Positions 59,738-62,677 of a stretch of DNA of 62,677 nt are shown here, in pieces. The stretch lies in the NCBI GenBank assembly GCA_009838845.1, contig VXRD01000089.1, positions 1-62,677 on the forward strand, read 5' to 3'. The position numbers were made by a program, and so were the translations under genes. How positions within the stretch are numbered: the first letter of the stretch is position 1; the number at the start of each line of letters is the position of its first letter. The notes beneath the pieces were generated by a model. That model was given only the letters and a program-made list of their open reading frames with translations, had not been told where the DNA came from and searched no databases. This DNA is from Gemmatimonadota bacterium. GTDB lineage: Bacteria; Latescibacterota; UBA2968.

Positions 59738-62677
59738 ATGCGTAACCAGATTCTGTTCGTGCTATCAACACTCGCGCTTTTGATGCACCCGCTGCCTCTT
59801 TCAGCACAGAATAACTTTTCCCTGTCGCTGGATGTGAATAGTGCCACAGGTGATCAGGCAGTCACGTTTTTAAATACTTCACCAGATCAAGTTATTGCCA
59901 TACAGATTTTCGGCAAAGATATTCAGAATGCGACAGGTGTTTCTGTGCGTTTTGAATACGATGCAGGTCAAGTTACCTATGAGGGTTTTGACACGGGTAC
60001 TGTGTTGCCCAATGCAAATGCGCTCACTGAACAGGGTACAAATCCGACTTTTGTGAAGATTGGTGTTGTGTCTTTTGGGGGGCAAGCCACGGTCAATAGC
60101 GGTCTGATTGGTACGATTCGTTTTCGCACGTCGGCTGCGTTTTCGGGCGGTGCAATTCGGCTGGTGCGTGCTGAGCTTGCCCGGAGTGAGCAAATTGAAA
60201 GCAGGACTATGGATTTACGCGTTGCGTTACAAAAATTACCAACGAGCTTTTCTCTGTCTCTGGATGCGAATCGTTCATCGGGTAATCAAGGCGTCACATC
60301 TGCTACTGTGTCCGCGGGTGAAGGTGTAGCTATTCAGGTATTTGGCGAAGATCTTCTGGGTGCAACTGATATTACTGTGCGTTTTGAATATGATGCAGGT
60401 CAGGTTGTCTATGAGAGGTTTGATGCAGGTGCTGTGTTGCCTAATGCTCAGGCAACTCGCCAGCAGGGATCAAACTTTGTAGAGATTACTCTTATGTCTT
60501 CTGGTCAGGCTACGGTCAATAGTGGTTTGGTGGGTACGATTCGTTTTCGCACGCTGAGTGCATTTTCGAGTAGTGCAATTCGGTTGGTGCGTGCCGACCT
60601 TGTCCGGGGTGGTCAAACTCAGCGCAGGACCTTGAATTTGAGAGTTGCGTTACAAAAATCGCTGCCAACGAGCTTTTCTCTATCTCTGGATGTGAACAGT
60701 GCATCGGGTAATCAAGGCGTCACGTCTGCTGTTGTGTCCACGGGTGAGGGTGTAGCCATTCAAGTATTTGGCGAAGATCTTCTGGGTGCAACTGATATTT
60801 CCCTGCGTTTTGAATACGATGCTACGCAGGTTGCTTATGATAGGTTTGACGCAGGCAGTGTGTTGCCCAATGCCCGGGCAACCCGCCAGCAGGGTTCGTC
60901 CTATGTGGAGCTTAGTCTTACCTCTTCTGGTCAGGCTACGGTCAATAGTGGGCTGGTGGGTACGATTCGTTTTCGCACGTCGGCTGCGTTTTCGGGCAGT
61001 GCAATTCGGCTGGTGCGTGCAGATCTTGTCAGAGGTGGTCAAACTCAGCGCAGGACCTTGAATTTGAGAGTTGCATTACAAAGAGCGTTGCCAACGAGCT
61101 TTTCCCTTTCTCTGGATGTGAATGGTTCATCGGGCGATCAAGCCGTCACATCTGCCACAGTGTCCGCGGGTGAAGGTGTAGCCATTCAGGTATTTGGCGA
61201 AGATCTTCTGGGTGCAACTGATATTTCCCTGCGTTTTGAATACGATGCTGCACAGGTTGCTTATGAGCGCTTTGACGCGGGCGGTGTGTTGCCCAATGCT
61301 CAGGCAACTCGCCAGCAGGGTTCGTCCTATGTAGAGATTAGCCTTACCTCTTCTGGTCAAGCAACATTCAACAGTGGTCTGATTGGTACAATTCGCTTTC
61401 GTACATTGGTTGCGTTTTCTGGTAGTGCGATTCGGCTGGTGCGTGCAGATCTTACTCGGGGCAGTCAAACTCAGCGCAGGACCCTGAACTTGCGAGTTGC
61501 ATTACAAAGAGCGTTGCCAACGAGCTTTTCCCTTTCTCTGGATGTGAATGGTTCAGCGGGTGATCAGTCGGTTACATCTGTCACTGTGTCCGCAGGTGAA
61601 GGTATAGCCGTTCAGGTATTTGGCACAGATATTCAGAATGCGACAGGTGTTTCTATACGTTTTGAATACGATGGGGGTCAAGTTGTCCATGAAGGGTTTG
61701 ACGCAGGCAGTGTGTTACCCAATGTACAGGTACTCACGGAACAAGGTACAAGTCCGACCTTTGTAGAGATTGGTCTTGTGTCTTTGAGCGGTCAATCTAC
61801 GGTCAACAGTGGTCTGATCGGCACGATTCGTTTTCGCACACTATCTACGTTTTCGGGCAGTGCAGTTCGATTGGTACGTGGTGATCTTGTTCGAGGTAGG
61901 CAAATTCAAAGCGTGCCCCTGAATTTGCGCGTTGAGTTACAGCTTTCTGTTTCTACTGCGCCTTCCCCGGACTTTAATGGCAATGGTCGGGTTGATATTC
62001 CCGACTTTTTGCTTTTTGTGGATGCGTTCGGAACTCAGGCGGGTCAAGCAGGGTATGAGTCAAAATACGATCTGGATGGTAATGGCGTGATAGGGGTTCC
62101 CGATTTTCTGATCTTTATCGATAATTTTAGCAAAGAGGTATCTACGTCCAATGGTGGTGATAGTGGCGGTAGCGGTGGCGATGGTGGTAGTGGTGGTGAT
62201 AATGGCGGTAGCGGTGGTGATAGTGGTAGTGGTGGCGGGACGATGCAGGTTGCCATTCCGGATGCGAATTTACGTGCAGCCATCGCGGCTGAGCTTGGCA
62301 AAGCGAGCGGTGCGCCGATCACCAGGGATGAGATGGCAACCCTGACTCGTCTTTCTGCATGGCAGACTAACACAAGGAACTTGGCTGGGCTTGAGTTCGC
62401 GACCAGTTTGACATGGCTAAATCTTGGTGACAACAACATCACGGATCTATCTGCGTTATCTGGCTTGACCAATCTGACATTTCTGGATCTTCACTTCAAC
62501 AGTATCTCGGATGTGTCTGCATTATCTGGCTTGACGAATCTGAAAGATCTGTCTCTTCGCAACAACAACAGTATCTCGGATGTGTCTGCATTATCTGGCT
62601 TGATCAATCTGACAAGGCTGGCTCTTAGTGCCAACAGCATCACGGATGTGTCTGGACTGTCCAGTTTGACGAATCTG
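59738..62677 (+). CDS. Modular surface protein: five cohesin-like domains, dockerin-like pair and LRRs (3' end outside window)
   Basis: The frame is open for 980 codons from the ATG at 59738 (AAAGGAG nine bases upstream) to the window edge. A signal peptide (1-24) is followed by five tandem cohesin-like domains of ~142-144 residues (25-168, 169-310, 311-452, 453-594, 595-737). Copies 2-4 are nearly identical at DNA level with an exact 426-bp period; copies 1 and 5 share a different version (IQNATGVS). A dockerin-like pair of calcium loops (about 740-800; DFNGNGRVDIPDF, DLDGNGVIGVPDF), a Gly/Ser/Asp linker (about 803-832), and an LRR block with an N-cap like the proteins at 32564 and 33440 follow. 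Confidence 0.88.
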   Translation, partial: MRNQILFVLSTLALLMHPLPLSAQNNFSLSLDVNSATGDQAVTFLNTSPDQVIAIQIFGKDIQNATGVSVRFEYDAGQVTYEGFDTGTVLPNANALTEQGTNPTFVKIGVVSFGGQATVNSGLIGTIRFRTSAAFSGGAIRLVRAELARSEQIESRTMDLRVALQKLPTSFSLSLDANRSSGNQGVTSATVSAGEGVAIQVFGEDLLGATDITVRFEYDAGQVVYERFDAGAVLPNAQATRQQGSNFVEITLMSSGQATVNSGLVGTIRFRTLSAFSSSAIRLVRADLVRGGQTQRRTLNLRVALQKSLPTSFSLSLDVNSASGNQGVTSAVVSTGEGVAIQVFGEDLLGATDISLRFEYDATQVAYDRFDAGSVLPNARATRQQGSSYVELSLTSSGQATVNSGLVGTIRFRTSAAFSGSAIRLVRADLVRGGQTQRRTLNLRVALQRALPTSFSLSLDVNGSSGDQAVTSATVSAGEGVAIQVFGEDLLGATDISLRFEYDAAQVAYERFDAGGVLPNAQATRQQGSSYVEISLTSSGQATFNSGLIGTIRFRTLVAFSGSAIRLVRADLTRGSQTQRRTLNLRVALQRALPTSFSLSLDVNGSAGDQSVTSVTVSAGEGIAVQVFGTDIQNATGVSIRFEYDGGQVVHEGFDAGSVLPNVQVLTEQGTSPTFVEIGLVSLSGQSTVNSGLIGTIRFRTLSTFSGSAVRLVRGDLVRGRQIQSVPLNLRVELQLSVSTAPSPDFNGNGRVDIPDFLLFVDAFGTQAGQAGYESKYDLDGNGVIGVPDFLIFIDNFSKEVSTSNGGDSGGSGGDGGSGGDNGGSGGDSGSGGGTMQVAIPDANLRAAIAAELGKASGAPITRDEMATLTRLSAWQTNTRNLAGLEFATSLTWLNLGDNNITDLSALSGLTNLTFLDLHFNSISDVSALSGLTNLKDLSLRNNNSISDVSALSGLINLTRLALSANSITDVSGLSSLTNL

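Noticed and set aside
59800-61950. Regular DNA repeats that could be taken for a CRISPR or satellite array
   Set aside because: The period is 426 bp and in frame; the repeats encode protein domains.
62151-62245. GGTGGT/GGTAGC-rich stretch as a microsatellite
   Set aside because: It is in frame and encodes the Gly/Ser/Asp linker of the modular protein.
1-62677. tRNA, rRNA, prophage or integrative element
   Set aside because: No cloverleaf, rRNA stretch, integrase or phage structural gene was recognised on reading; a tRNA scan could not be run.

Overview
The window looks like chromosomal DNA of an uncultured bacterium of the FCB/PVC neighbourhood, most like Latescibacterota or Poribacteria. 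This is inferred from gene content, not from a database search. The pointers are several phytanoyl-CoA dioxygenases and enolase-superfamily sugar-acid enzymes, a GWxTD-domain protein, a PorV/PorQ-type porin, a protein with a type 9 secretion (T9SS)-like C-terminal sorting domain, cohesin/dockerin plus leucine-rich-repeat (LRR) surface proteins, and many small intergenic hairpins. No rRNA, tRNA, CRISPR array, intact insertion sequence or prophage was recognised.

Layout. 0-2 kb: repeats, an Fsr-like MFS exporter and a coiled-coil membrane protein. 2.1-6.4 kb: a five-gene catabolic operon (beta-propeller, PhyH, mandelate-racemase-type dehydratase, PhyH, FucU/RbsD mutarotase). 6.5-9.6 kb: a Rieske fusion protein, then an ECF sigma factor with a cupin gene. 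10-14.3 kb: an outer-membrane-like protein, a small unknown gene, and a cohesin-dockerin-plant-type-LRR protein coupled to a minimal nucleotidyltransferase. 14.7-18.6 kb: a second nucleotidyltransferase with an ADP-ribosyltransferase-like neighbour, a histidine phosphatase, and a GNAT-pdxH-pdxJ group for vitamin B6. 18.7-26.7 kb: core housekeeping genes (tig-clpP-clpX, engB, a D-serine-dehydratase-like gene, serA, purA). 26.8-32.5 kb: GNAT, a two-gene unknown operon, a sugar-phosphate isomerase, an AcuI/YhdH-type reductase and a long UbiD-type decarboxylase.

32.5-34.3 kb holds two tandemly duplicated LRR proteins. They converge on the most striking unit, a nine-gene minus-strand operon (47951 to 34307) with gaps of 1-24 bases: beta-barrel protein, TonB-dependent receptor, T9SS-CTD-like secreted protein, PorV-like protein, GWxTD protein, large membrane protein (DUF6785-like), DegT aminotransferase, an isochorismatase-fold protein lacking canonical catalytic residues, and a NodB-type deacetylase. 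It reads as one envelope export/uptake and processing system for an unknown, perhaps amino- or acyl-substituted, substrate.

48-50.5 kb has an AhpD-like protein, three tandem copies of an unknown ~110-residue membrane protein bracketed by two near-identical hairpins, and a decayed aquaporin gene. 50.5-57.9 kb carries a solo McrB-like ATPase, GNAT-NIPSNAP, an FG-GAP propeller protein, SDR-QueA, an APH-type phosphotransferase and a small unknown protein. The end holds a cytoplasmic-type gamma-glutamyltransferase and the first 980 codons of a modular surface protein with five tandem cohesin-like domains, a dockerin-like pair, a Gly/Ser/Asp linker and LRRs. It runs off the window.
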